Below, one piece after another: positions 12,555-23,664 of a stretch of DNA of 64,000 nt. The translations under genes were made by a program, and so were the position numbers. How positions within the stretch are numbered: the stretch's first letter is position 1; each line of letters opens with the position of its first letter. Source of the stretch: Stenogyne calaminthoides (lineage: Eukaryota > Streptophyta > Magnoliopsida > Lamiales > Lamiaceae); assembly GCA_037126765.1 (NCBI GenBank), contig JBBCBC010000025.1:16176175-16240174 (forward strand). The letters run 5' to 3'. The notes under the pieces are model-generated. The model saw nothing but the letters and a program-made list of their open reading frames with translations. It searched no databases and was not told the DNA's origin.

Positions 12555-12919
12555 GAGAAAATATCATTTTTAATCCTGTAATTTTTTGCGATTCCATTAT
12601 CAATCCTGTAACTTTTTACTTTTTCAATTTTAGTCTTGAATGTGTCAATTTCAGTCCTTTTTTTGTCAAAAATTTTAAAAGCTCGGCGGAATATGCATAT
12701 GCACCTCACGTGACACTTTAAAATTTAAAAAAAAAAAATCGACGATCTACACGAGTGGACCGTCATGTAAAAAAAATATCAATTTTGAAATGTCACCTGA
12801 GGTGCACATGCTTATTTAGGCGAAATTTTAAAATTTTCGACAAAAAATAATTAAAATCAACACATTCAGAACAAAATTTAAAAAATAAAATATTATAGGA
12901 CTAAAAATGATATTTTCTC
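12555..12919. repeat. MITE with 'gagaaaatatcatttt' terminal inverted repeats
   Basis: The left end GAGAAAATATCATTTTTAATCC is mirrored by the right end ending AAAAATGATATTTTCTC. The inner part contains paired 'cacctcacgtgacact' and 'gtcacctgaggtgcac' stretches, so the element is a long imperfect foldback of 365 bp. There is no coding content. The flanking duplication is unclear, so the superfamily (perhaps Mutator-like) is uncertain. Confidence 0.6.
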
Positions 12920-13680
12920 AAATATATCTAGATATTGAGATACACTACTTCAATGTGTTGGTAGTTAGTTTTCTGTTCAACCTATTTAAATTTTTATTAA
13001 TTAATCTAGTTGTTGAGATTAGATACTAATCACTAATAAGTTGTTGAGATCTAACTGAGGTAGGATGATGTCATGTCAAAATCAACGCGAAGGGGTTTGG
13101 TACCCTTGTTGGCTTTGAAATGACAAAATTAACTCTCACCAAATTTCCAGCCAAACTAACCCAAGACTTTGTTGCTTTTCCTTTTTTTTCCTCTTTTTTT
13201 TTTTAACAACCCACCAAGGAATAAAATGAATATTTGCAAGTAAACACCTATTTAATGTGGGCTCTACCTAAGTACTCATTTAACAGAGTATCAAATATAC
13301 AGATCATCTATAATACGGAGATTACAAAGAGTAATGTTAACTATGTCTATATGTATAAACTCTATCACGGTTAAGCACAAAAAGTATCTCTATTTAAAAA
13401 ATATTTGATTTTTCAAACAGTGATAATTTTTATGCATGACAGTGATAACTTTTTTACATAACAGTACTAATTTTTGTACATAACGTAGATATTAAAAAAT
13501 AGAGTTCACCCAATTTTTTGTCTACTTTGAATAGATAATGAGAATTTATTAACATCAATAGTATATATAATCACAAATCTAAACAATACACTAAAGTGGG
13601 CGAGAGGTCTCATGTCTCGCTAAGCAAGCATTAAATAATTAAATAAAAGTATAAAAGAGAATAATATCGTGCATTATTAC

Positions 13681-16600
13681 TCAGCTTATTGCGGTTTTTC
13701 CTGCAACATCTTTCAATTTTTGCTTCAATTCACCATTCTGCAAGAGAAACAAGGGTGTTAAGACACTTTTACTCATAGAAGATCTGAAAGAGTTGAAATG
13801 TTTTTTGGTCTCATAGTTTGTCTACTGTCCGATTTTAATCCAAAAAATATAAGTATCTCGATTTAATCCTAATATTAGACTCCCTCCGTCCCAGCCAAAA
13901 CTTTACATTTTGACATTTCGGGCGTCACAGCCAAAGTTTTACATTTCCCTTTTGACAAGTTGTGGCCACACTTTAAATAACAATTATCCCTACTTTTACT
14001 CAAAATTATACCAATTGTCACTCAATTAATATTAAAATACACAATTTCTTTCTATATCCACATTTTTACTTTTTTTACACATCTCACCAACCAACAATAC
14101 ATTTAATATTATATTCCTTAAAACATGTGTCATTTCCCAAATGTAAAGTTTTGGTTGGGACGGAGGGAGTAAATTTTATCCAAATTTGGCCCAAACTAGC
14201 CGGATGTCACGCGAATGTCCAATTATGGCGCCATGCTTGTCTGTGGTTCAATTTTGGGGTCCAAGTTAACTACTCGTGTAACATAAAACGATACCGTTTT
14301 CAATTTTCCAGCGATTTTGGGGTCAAAATTGGATATTTTTTTAATATTGGGACTAAATTGAAATAGTTATCGGATTGAAATTGGGCAGTAGACAGATTAT
14401 GGGATCAAAAATTAACATTTTAACTTGCATCAGAAGACAATGGAGAGGAAAGTGAAAGTAGGAAAGTAATACCTGATGCATGTTAAGAATGATATCAGAT
14501 CCTCCCACAAACTCCCCATTGATGAATATTTGAGGGAATGTAGGCCAGTGGCTGCAACAAATTGAAAAGATTACTATGCACTCAAGACAATATGTAAATA
14601 TTTTTCATTTTATTTCATGTAAGTTTTCGTTTCGAGTATGGGACCACCGTTGAGTTGTGCGAAAAAACTATGTATCTGAAATAAAGTTGTCATAAATAAC
14701 AACTTAGGAACTATAGTAAATAACAACTTATAAACCGCAAATAAATTCCTACCTTTCTAACAAATATATGTTCTCAGTGGCAATTCCTAGAGCATAAATT
14801 AGGCATAAGAACGATGCTAACATGTACTACCTCTGTTTTGCAATCAACGTCTTTTTAGAGGTTTATAATAAAATTAAGAAACACAAAATTTAGACATTTC
14901 AGTACCCTCAATCAACTAAAGGAAAGAGTAACTTATGGAGTTATGGTATATGAAAGATAATTAAAGAATTAAAAGTATGAGATGAAGAATAAAAAATTTA
15001 TTTATTTAAATAATACTATGAAATTTTTAGGTGGGAGTAAATTGGAAAAAAAATGGGGGAAATGGTCTAAAAGGACAAATATTTTGGAAAAGAATTTAAA
15101 CTTTATAGACACTTATTGCAACAGAAGTAGTATATACTTTGAACTTGTGAAGCAATTATTTTACAAAATGGACAAGTTAATGTCTTGACGAGGATTCTAT
15201 CCACCAACTTTTATCATCTTATAATATGTGAGTTGTAGCATGAGACGTATCTAACAAGACTTGAGAGCACTGGAAATAAGGTTTTTGGTACTCCAATGTG
15301 TATTATTATATTTTCATTTGTAGCTTTAGGATTTTAATCATGCGAACTATTGACATCCATTATATATTCGCGAATATTCATCACTTACTCTAAAACATTT
15401 AGAGGAAGTACGTCACCTGAAGGATTTTACAGCATTCTTTAGCTCCTGGTCTTCTAAAATATTTCTCGAACTCAGAGGAACTCCTGGCAAACCATAAAAA
15501 TAAATAGAGTGAATATTGTAAAAAAATACTTACAAACAAAAGTATTTACACATATAAATAGGCGTTGAGTTAAAAAAATTGGTCTCATAACTTGTCAATT
15601 GTTCAATGTTAGCCCCAAAAGAGTAAACATTTGCAGTTAAGTCTGCAATATTAAAAAATTTGTTCAACTTTGGTCCAAAATTGCTGGAGAATTGAAAATG
15701 GTGTCGTTTAATGTCACGTGAATGTCCATTTTGGACTCATAACTTGTCAATTGTCCAATTTTGATCCCAATTAAATCCTCACATGACATAAAACGACATA
15801 CTGTTTTCAATTTTTCACGATTTTGGAGACAGAGACTTTTTTTCAATATTGGGACTAAATCGAAAAATTAACTGTTTTTAGACCAGAATTGGACAGTGAA
15901 CAAGTTATGGGTCCAAAGAACCTTTTAACTGAATAGACGTTCAGTGAAAACTACACATAATTTTTTGCCCACTCACTTTTGAAGACGTAGCTTATTTCAT
16001 CTTTTAATGTAAACCAACTTCAGCATATTTAAGTCGAATTCAATATAAATCCAGCTTGAATTGGATACTCCAGTCAAACGAAATAACTTCTAAAAAACTA
16101 GCACGAAAAGTTCTGGCTTAATCAAGAAGACTGGTACAAAGAAAATATCATATATTAACCTATTAAAAGAATGAAGAAGGCATAAGAATCCACAAAAAGA
16201 ACAGGTCTCGGTTACTTACTATATTCGTTCAAGACCCTCACTGCTAATGCACTGAATCCACATCGCGGAAAATCTGGCACCCCTTTCATATATATCATCA
16301 CAGGGTTTTCCTTGACGTCCTGTAAATGTGAGAATAATCAAACAGACTCGAGCTAATATTTTTACTTAAAAATTGAGACAAAAATACAAGGTAATTAAAA
16401 AAAATTGCTCATTTGGCTGATAAGAAATAAATTTTAAACATTATGAAACCAAATTCTTACAACGTGTTTTAGGGGGCGTTTGCAAAAACTTATGGTTTTA
16501 TAGAAGTAATTAAAATTAGTGATTATGGAAAAATTAATTAACATTAGAAGTTGATAGTGTTTGTAAAATAATTCAAAAAAAGTTGATAGCGTTTGCAAAA

Positions 16601-18108
16601 AAAGTTAAAAGTTTTTAAAAAAGACAAATAAGCTACTAAAAGTACCCTCTTTGAAGCTTCTAGTTTATAGCTTATGAGAGCTTATTTAAGTTACTAAAAG
16701 AGAAATAAAACACTCCAAATTACTTCTGCACACAATTCTATATGACTATAATCACTAAAATTGGACCGCAAACCAAGAAAAATGGTGAAAAGTGGGTTTG
16801 AATGTAATAAAGAAGGAGTATTGTGAGTAATTAAAGGTGGAGATGCTGACTTTTAGTGAGTATTTTGGGAGTGTTGCAATAATGTTGGGACGTCCAAATA
16901 AGGCAAGTGTTGCAGTAATCATTGGACGGAGGGAGTATAAGTTTTTGCAAACACCCCCTTACCTGCTCAACAATGTCTTTCAAGGAGAGGTCAGACTTCT
17001 CGATTTTAGAAGTGGGTCTAAAATCTTCATGTGTATCAGGATCATTGGGCACAGTGGTGGAAAACCGGAGTATACTTTGATATAAGGATCCAGATGCCTA
17101 CAGGATATGGTAGATAATTATTTTCTTTTATAAGAATTTAAATAATTATGTACACTATCACATTAAAAACTCATCTAGTATTTTTCGAGAAAAAAATTTT
17201 ACCCGTAATTTTGGGGGCATTGCAAAAGAAGGATATTATGTTACGTGCCTGTAAATTAAGGACAATACTTTTTTATTTATGTAAATGTAGGCCAATTGGA
17301 CTTATTCGGGCCTATTTGGCTTACATTTACGTATATTAAAAATATTGTTCCTAATTTTCAGGGATCAGAGCCTGATTTCTAGTCCTCACATACAATTTTT
17401 ACCCGGTTTAGGCTAATTCGGGCCAATTGGGCCTTCATTTACATTAATGAAAAGGCATTATCCTCAATTTACAGGATGTAAACATAATGTCCTTTTGCAA
17501 GTCTGCCCAAGCCAAAAACTCTACCTTTTATTTTGTCTTTCCTCTCATTTCTCTCATTCAATGCTTTTCTACACCAGCTACTCCATCACAGCCTATAATT
17601 CACAGAAATTGACTTCCCAATCCCATCATCATATAAAAAACCTTGGCAGTTTTGGTGAATATTCAAAATTTCTAGTATGTAATAACTTCATCTTTTGCTA
17701 AACCCTAAACAAGAGCATTATTGTTGGACTCTTCACTGATTTCTTTGACCATTTCACATCCAACAAAATATGAATTATGATCAATTTTCAGAAACTGTAA
17801 TTTATTACAAGCTATATTAAATTTTGTAATTTTTTTTGGGGGGTGGGAGTAGGAAGTCAACTAAATGAACTTGGTATCAGATATCAAGACGGGAGTACGA
17901 TCTAAGTTGGTCACAGAATGATACAATCTACTATATCCCATTTGCTCAAAATAATAAACTAGTAAAAGATCACATGGAAAATGCACATAATTTTAGAAGA
18001 AATGATAATCCAGAAAGACAAAACAATAATAAATAAACTTACAGCCGGACGAGCAGCAGGGGACGCAGCAATGCCTTTGTAGATAATATTAGCTAATGAT
18101 CTCGCCAT
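13681..18108 (-). CDS. GRXS15: Monothiol glutaredoxin S15, mitochondrial (six exons)
   Basis: Single-domain CGFS glutaredoxin. The family binds a [2Fe-2S] cluster with glutathione and transfers it in mitochondrial iron-sulfur protein maturation. Coding exons on minus: 18043-18108, 16963-17097, 16220-16319, 15417-15483, 14473-14551 and 13681-13737, all with GT/AG introns and consistent phase, giving 504 bp or 167 residues (Arabidopsis GRXS15 has about 169). The start MARSLANIIYKGIAASPAAR is basic, Ser/Ala-rich and lacks acidic residues, as in a mitochondrial presequence. The acidic linker NDPDTHEDFRPT, KGVP, the active site PRCGFS, HWPTFPQIFING and GGSDI follow in order. Thioredoxin-fold residues for glutathione binding (K of KGVP, WPTFPQ, GGSD) are all present. 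No stop or frameshift is seen, so the gene looks functional. Introns hold several MITEs; the one at 16472-16958 touches the exon 2 donor. The symbol follows the Arabidopsis orthologue. Confidence 0.95.
13808..14405. repeat. Repeat element in intron 5, split by a Stowaway MITE
   Basis: It shares phrases with 15580-15915 in intron 3: 'tgtcacg.gaatgtcca', 'acataaaacga', 'gttttcaattttcca', 'ttgggactaaat.gaaa' and 'gggatcaaaa'. The two flanks of this copy (13808-13879 and 14172-14405) are separated by the Stowaway at 13880-14169. The repeated element lies within transcribed introns of GRXS15. Confidence 0.55.
13880..14169. mobile_element. Stowaway MITE (Tc1/mariner type)
   Basis: The terminal inverted repeat is CTCCCTCCGTCCC on the left and GGGACGGAGGGAG on the right. 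The match continues inward (AGCCAAAACTTTACATTT against AAATGTAAAGTTTTGGTT). The right end is followed by TA. At 290 bp without coding content it is a standard Stowaway. Confidence 0.85.
14827..15130. mobile_element. Second Stowaway-like MITE, in GRXS15 intron 4
   Basis: CTACCTCTGTTTTGCAAT at the left is mirrored by ATTGCAACAGAAGTAG at the right, and TA flanks both sides (14825-14826 and 15131-15132). It is 304 bp, AT-rich and without a recognisable product. Confidence 0.75.
15580..15915. repeat. Repeat element in GRXS15 intron 3, uninterrupted partner of 13808-14405
   Basis: It begins 'ggtctcataacttgtcaattg' and ends 'caagttatgggtcc', so the ends are inverted. The internal phrases match 13808-14405. 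No coding content. Confidence 0.55.
16472..16958. mobile_element. PIF/Harbinger-type (Tourist-like) MITE abutting a splice donor
   Basis: The left end GGGGGCGTTTGCAAAAACTTA is mirrored by the right end TAAGTTTTTGCAAACACCCCC with one mismatch. It is flanked by the 3-bp duplication TTA (16469-16471 and 16959-16961), the signature of PIF/Harbinger insertions. At 487 bp it fills most of the 643-bp intron 2 of GRXS15. The inner part carries a lone 'ggacggagggag' (about 16924-16935), a Stowaway-like end without its partner. Confidence 0.8.
17098..18042 (-). other. GRXS15 intron 1
   Basis: 945 bp bounded by GTAAGT and TGTAG on the minus strand. It contains an imperfect hairpin at about 17278-17336 ('atgtaaatgtaggccaattgg' against 'gcctatttggcttacatttacg') and a G-rich tract near 17840. 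Nothing else is recognised. Confidence 0.6.
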
Positions 18109-18700
18109 CACGGTCTCAAGAACTGACATATCCACCCAATTAAAGAAAATGTATCTTCATATATCCATTAACACAATACATATAGTTCATTTAATTACTA
18201 TATATTAGTGTTTCATAATTTTCCTCCCATTAATTTAACCTCTAAAATTCATCTTTTAGATATCTTATAGCCTCAATTTTTCAAATTCATCCAACCATTA
18301 TATGATTTCAAGTTTCTACAGAAGAGAATCCAATCATAGGAAGGTAAACCTAAACAACATTATTTGGAAAAAACAGAGAGTAAACACATTCAGTTCTTGT
18401 TAAAACAAAACCATTGCTAAAGATATATATCAAGAATTAAATTTTCGATTTCGTATCCACAAAAATTAATCAAACCAACCCAATTTGTCTGAAAAATATA
18501 TGCAGTTCTTGAAATTTAAACACAAAATCTCAAATTTACATCTTCGCGAACAAAAAGGAAAAATTAATCTCACAATTCCAGAGAGAAAAGTAGGAAAACT
18601 TTCATATTAACCTAAATAAGTGAAAATAAATTGGAAATGCAGATTACCTATTTTCCAACGTAATTAGGGTTTTGAAATCAGGGTATTGCCTCTGTAGTCG
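18109..18700 (-). other. Probable GRXS15 5' untranslated region with an intron
   Basis: On the minus strand 'acgttggaaaatag' is followed by GTAATCTGC (donor at about 18639-18647). A plausible acceptor, 'atatgtcag', lies about 20 bases before the ATG. This suggests a leader intron of about 520 bp. Only a transcript would confirm it. Confidence 0.45.
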
Positions 18701-18817
18701 ACTTCGGTTTAGAATTTTAGAGGAGTTCAGAACTTTGTTTATGATATTTTTTCTATTTTTGGGTTTATGTAACATGGATTGCAGTCTGCCTAGATGGTGT
18801 AGTTCCCCAACCTCTTA

Positions 18818-19870
18818 TAGAGTTGCCCATCCGAACCGGAACCGGCGGTTATAATCGGAACCGGAACCGAATAAACCGGAACCGGAACCGCCGGAATCGG
18901 AACCGTGACGAACCGGAACCGAAACCGTGTATTACACTGTTCGGTTCCGGTTCCTATTGCTTCCAAACTGTAACTGCCGGTTCAGAACCGCGGGTTCCAC
19001 GGTTCGAACCGGCGGTTCCGCGGTTCCACGACACGCACTGCAAAACCATAATGAAAATCGGGGGGGCTTAAGCATCTCGTCCCGTTGATTTACTTTGGTG
19101 AGCTCATGGTGCAGATTCCTTCCTTCATATTGGTTTGTTATCTGGCAATGCACGTCCCGGATAGTGAGACTTTGGCGGACGAAGATGTGTTGATTATGTT
19201 GGAATGGTCGACGAAACAGTCGCCTTTGATGCAGGGGGAGAATATTAGTACCTTGGCTTATGAAGCTAAAAAGAGACTGGAACTTTATCAATCTAGAGGA
19301 TCTAAATTATACCATTGATTCAAAATCACTTTTTGTATAGCTTTTGTGGTTCCTTGAGGTTAAGGTTCTTGAAAGTTGTTGCCTCGTGCCTTAGGTAGCT
19401 TTTTTCTGTCTAGTGTAGAGAGATAGAATCTGTAGTATATATGTAATACTGTTTATGCAAGGATTAACAAGAGTTCTTCCTTAAAATTATCAAGTGTTCT
19501 TCCGTGAGTTCTGTTTTTTTGCTTTACAAAGTATGTGATTGTGCTTTATTTTCCCTTTTATGTTCTTTATTCAGGTTGAGATTTTTCGTGTAGCATTCCA
19601 TGCATATAAGTTGAGTGTGATATTTTGTATTATTAATAACATAAGATTTTGTTTCATCTTCTTTAAATTTACTTCAATTTATTTTTTTTATTTGTATTTT
19701 GATAAATATTAAAAAAAAAATACGGTTCCAGAACCGTGAACCTCCGGAACCGTTGGAACCGGAACCGGAACCGCCGGAACCGAAAACGTTAAAGTATTTT
19801 ACACGGTTCGGTTCCTGTTCCAACTTTTTGGAACCGAGAACCGGCGGTTCGAACCGTTTGGGCAACTCTA
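18818..19870. mobile_element. Non-autonomous hAT element just upstream of GRXS15
   Basis: The terminal inverted repeats TAGAGTTGCCC and GGGCAACTCTA are flanked by an exact 8-bp duplication, ACCTCTTA (18810-18817 and 19871-19878), typical of hAT. The subterminal regions (18830-19030 and 19722-19860) are dense in 'ggaaccg' and 'cggttcc'. The middle holds an 80-residue open stretch. No hAT transposase domain is recognisable. The element lies within about 150 bp of the likely transcription start of GRXS15. Confidence 0.85.
19070..19318 (+). pseudogene. Unidentified coding-like fragment inside the hAT element
   Basis: An open frame ends at a TGA at 19316-19318 and includes LAMHVPDSETLADEDVLIML and AYEAKKRLELYQSR. 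Its composition and codon use look like real coding sequence, unlike the flanking AT-rich DNA, but I do not recognise the family. It could be the tail of a host gene captured by the transposon, or the end of a divergent hAT transposase. A stretch like a 3' untranslated region follows. Confidence 0.35.
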
Positions 19871-20125
19871 ACCTCTTATATACACAAAGGAAACTTATCC
19901 TAGCTATCTATTTTACAAGTGTGCGGTGTAAAAGAAACTGCGTACAAAAGTTTTCTTTTTATATTAACTTTAAATTTAAGAGAGATTAACACTTTCTCTA
20001 TTTTAAAAAAAATAAAAAAAATATAACACTTATTATGATACTTATAAAAATTTAATACAAATTAATTATACAATCATACAGTGCATAAGTTGAGTGAATA
20101 TTACTATAAATTATAATTTTACATT

Positions 20126-20840
20126 TCGAAATGACTAACGAAGTGATCAATTTTTTCAATGAAGTCCGTGTGTTTTTCAAGCCGCTTTGCAGATGATGAC
20201 TGTTGTTGGAGAGATTTTGGTGTTTCAGGCGAACTCTAGTCAGATGTACCGGTGCAGGGGCCTCTTGACACCGCCTACGCTATGTTGAATCGACCTGTGC
20301 TCCGATTTTCGCCATCGACGAGGTCGCGTGTGCTAACTTAAGTGGAGGAATCGGGATCACCTACAGAATATTCGAGGTCGGATGAACCCCTATGAGAACT
20401 TGATGCAGGTGGCAGCGAGAATGTATTGAGCCAAAAGGAACGACAACATGGTCGTCTTGTTCACCTCTTTCACCGCCAGCAAGGAGCAAACATGAGGCGG
20501 GTCACAATGAACCAAAGTCTGGCACGACTCGTGAAAGGGGAGTCTCTAAGTTTTCTGGCAAGGAGGGCCGTCTATAGGGAGTTCAAAAGATGCATTAAGC
20601 TTCTTGCAATGATATATCCTCGGAATACAGGGATTGCGGCTCATAACACTGTACTAGCACTCCTTCAAAATGAGCAGCCCTTTCGTCACTAGCTTCGCTT
20701 CCATTTTCAAATCGTTTAATGACTATTGACAACTTTCCTCTCCTTCTACATCACTTAAACCGTGAGATGTGGACCACTGATGTTGTTGAGGATCTCCGTT
20801 GCGGGGATGATGATCACCTTCAAATTCCATAGGAGGTAAT
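20126..20840 (+). pseudogene. Unidentified coding remnant
   Basis: This is a GC-richer island between AT-rich repeats. The longest frame, 20426-20692, has 88 codons and includes SLARLVKGESLSFLARRAVY and LAMIYPRNTGIAAHNTVLAL. Sequence on both sides also looks coding-like, but in shifting frames. I do not recognise the family. It is likely a decayed gene or transposon frame rather than an active gene. Confidence 0.35.
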
Positions 20841-21460
20841 TTATAACTTAGAAAAGTTTTATTTTATTTTATTATAATTATCAATTTAACAATTCTTATT
20901 ATCTAAGTTTTTTTTTAGAAAAATATATAGCAGCTTGTTTAATAAAGGATCTGTTGATTAACATTTCAAGGTTTTATTTAAAAAAAGAAAGGTAAACAAC
21001 TATTTGGAAGGAGTTAAGTGTGATGAAAAAACAAGTTGTACTATACTTTGGTTCTAGGACAAATCGATAGAGTGTTAACTGTTGTAATATCCTGATGGAA
21101 TTTAAATATTTAATATCCTATTGTTTAATCTTGATGATAATAAGTGATTAACATTTAATGGAATATTTGAATCTTCAAATCTTTAATTTAAGTACAAAAA
21201 AATAAAAAGAGCATATAAAAAATTCAAAACAATTTAGCTACAAATGAACAAAACATATTGAGAGCAACCTATCACAATACCGATATTAGTAAAAATGAAA
21301 CAACATATACATATACCCAAATGAATTTGAAACAATTATTTAAATTAAAATTAAGAAAAACCTAACACCATGTATGTGACACATAGTAATAAATTCAACC
21401 GTTTAATGCTAATTTTGAATTTTATAAATGAACACGCATTGCTTTTTAATAAAATTAATT
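20841..21460. other. AT-rich intergenic DNA, nothing recognised
   Basis: Low-complexity A/T sequence with no open frame, terminal repeat or recognisable motif. Confidence 0.4.
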
Positions 21461-21830
21461 AGGAGCAGTATTTTCATAATCGGACCGACGACCAAAATGA
21501 ACTGGGCACCGATTGAACCGGTAGGATCGTCCGGTAGGATTGACAATCGTACCGTTAAAATGATTCTTTCACTTTAAGTTAAAATTTTGGGAAACAACAA
21601 ATCTTACCACTTTAAATACCACTAACAATAATCATAAGGAATCATCAGAAATACCACAAACATTATTCAACCATACCATAAACATTAGTCAATAATATCA
21701 CAAGAAAATATCAATAGCACAACAAACAATAATTAGAAATTTAGGCATTAATAAGTAATATCATAATGAATAATTAGCAATACTACAAATAATAATCAAC
21801 AATATCATAAAGTGCAAACCCCCATATATG
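21460..21830. repeat. CAAT-rich repeat family R, copy 1
   Basis: A head region ('tcataatcggaccgacgaccaaaatgaactgggcacc', then 'ttctttcactttaa.ttaaa' and 'gggaaacaacaaatctt.ccacttta') is followed by an array of about 22-bp units like 'aataatcaacaataccacaa'. Other copies lie at 25090-25590, 29743-30140 and 46200-46800. Confidence 0.7.
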
Positions 21831-22139
21831 GTCAATTCTTTTTTTAAAAGTTTTTTTTTGTCAATGCTTTTAATTTCATTCTTTTATAGCCAAGATAATA
21901 TATTTTTTATCAACTATGCCCTTATCCCTCTTTTCTTAAAACAACGGATTCTTTTTTATTTCTCTCACTTAATTATATTTTTCTGATCTACAACTGACAC
22001 TGTTTACACTTTTACAATCCCTAAATGAAATTAAAAAAGTTTCACTCGACATTCACGTCACTCGATCAAATAAATCTATTGATTGTGCCTCACGTCAAAT
22101 TATTGAAGGTATTGCCTCAATCAAATAATTTATTGGTTG

Positions 22140-22960
22140 CTCGTACCATAATTTTTTTAGTCTGTACCACCATATATTCAACTCGTACCATTATTGTTTT
22201 AACTTGTACCACCATATATTAAGTTCGTACCACAATTATTTTAGCTCGTACCACCATATATTAAGCCCGTACCATAATTGTTTTAGCTCGTACCACCATA
22301 TATTAAGCCGGTACCATCATATATTCAGCTTGTACCACTATTGTTTTAACTCGTACCACCATATATTAAGTTTGTACCATAATTATTTTAGCACGTACCC
22401 CCATATATTAAGCCCGTATCACCATATATTCAACCCGTACCACTATTGTTTTAACTCGTACCACCATATATTAAGTCGTGCCACAATTATTTTAAGCTCA
22501 TACCACAATTATTTTTGCCCGTACCACCATATATTCAGCCAGTACTACCATTATTTTAACTCGTACCACTATACATTAAGCTCGTACCATAATTGTTTTA
22601 GCCCGTACCACCATATATTCAGTCTGTACCACTATTATTTTAACTCGTACCACCATATATTAAGCTCGTACCACAATTGTTTTAGCTCGTACCACCATAT
22701 ATTAAGTCCATACCACTATTGTTTTAACTCGTACTACCATATGTTAAGCCCTTACCACAATTATTTTAAGCTCGTACCACAATTGTTTTAGCCTGTACCA
22801 CCAATATAATAAGCACTTCATATCACAATTGTTTCAGCTTGTACCATCGTAAATTAAGCTTGTTCCATCATATATTAAGCTCGTAACATAATTATTTTAG
22901 TTGTATTACCATATATTTAGCCCCAAACACCAATATTTTACACGTACAATTACTAATTAA
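22140..22960 (+). repeat. Minisatellite of two alternating 21-bp units
   Basis: Two 21-bp units alternate. One begins CTCGTACCACCATAT and ends ATTAAG; the other begins CTCGTACCACAATTG and ends TTTTAG. The higher-order period is therefore about 42 bp, with some local departures. Since 21 is divisible by three, the plus strand stays open from 22204 to 22791 and reads as heptapeptides like YHHILSS and YHNCFSP. There is no coding context, so a gene is not claimed. Confidence 0.85.
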
Positions 22961-23101
22961 GCACATACCAACATTTAATAGTCATGTTAAACCAATAATT
23001 TATAAATAAAATCATCATATACCATTTTCAAAAGATCATCATACATAACATAAACGAGCCTTATAGTTTACTTGTCTAGGTCAAATGTATTCTTATCCTC
23101 A

Positions 23102-23664
23102 CTATGTACAAAAATTTGAAATGGTTTGAAATGCTAAATTCTTCCTAAATGCAGCAGCAATGCTCCGATCCTTCGCCTTAGCTTTTGTAAATTTACTCCA
23201 TGATATCAAAGTCTTTATGTACATCAAAGCAAAAACTCCAAAACTATGGATATCGTTCTGATCAAATTGAGATGGAGGCACATTCACATGTAACATTTTG
23301 CCTCGATGCCTTCTATACTTACTCAATTCCCAAAACCCAGCCTTCTCAAGAAATGGTGGCAGTAAACGCCAAAGGGGAATCAATTGTTGCTTTCGATTCA
23401 AGATCATATTAGGATCCTTATTGTACAAGAGTGAGTCATATATATCGATGACCCATTCAGTCATCCGTATTATGCATGTAATCTAATGCCTCGCATCACC
23501 ATCACCGACATGGTAAACAAGTATAACCTAAAAATTTTCACATGAGGATGAAAAAATAATAGATAACACAAATCGAAATTACAATAAAATGAACATTGTA
23601 GAAAGAAACATACATTTTCAACATCTCTCCAATGTTTGAATGGACCATATAATTTTTCTCCCAC
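23102..23664 (-). pseudogene. Decayed Ulp1/C48-type protease fragment, transposon-associated
   Basis: On the minus strand, pieces in shifting frames resemble the C-terminal peptidase_C48 (Ulp1, SUMO-protease-like) domain carried by many plant Mutator-type and CACTA elements. HWRDVENV is followed by a WVIDIYDS segment, a PLWRLLPPFL segment and VNVPPSQ...FGVFALMYIKTL. In the family the last part normally contains D-C-G-x-F with the nucleophilic Cys; here it reads HSFGVF, so the Cys is missing. The frame is also broken between the two halves. It is non-functional. The host element cannot be delimited. Confidence 0.5.

Noticed and set aside
17870..17900. 'cttggtatcagatatc' in GRXS15 intron 1 as a retroelement primer-binding site
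   Set aside because: No LTR edge or polypurine tract is nearby and the match breaks after TGGTATCAGA.
22204..22791. 195-codon open frame as a real gene
   Set aside because: The frame is a by-product of a 21-bp minisatellite and has no start context, introns or family resemblance.
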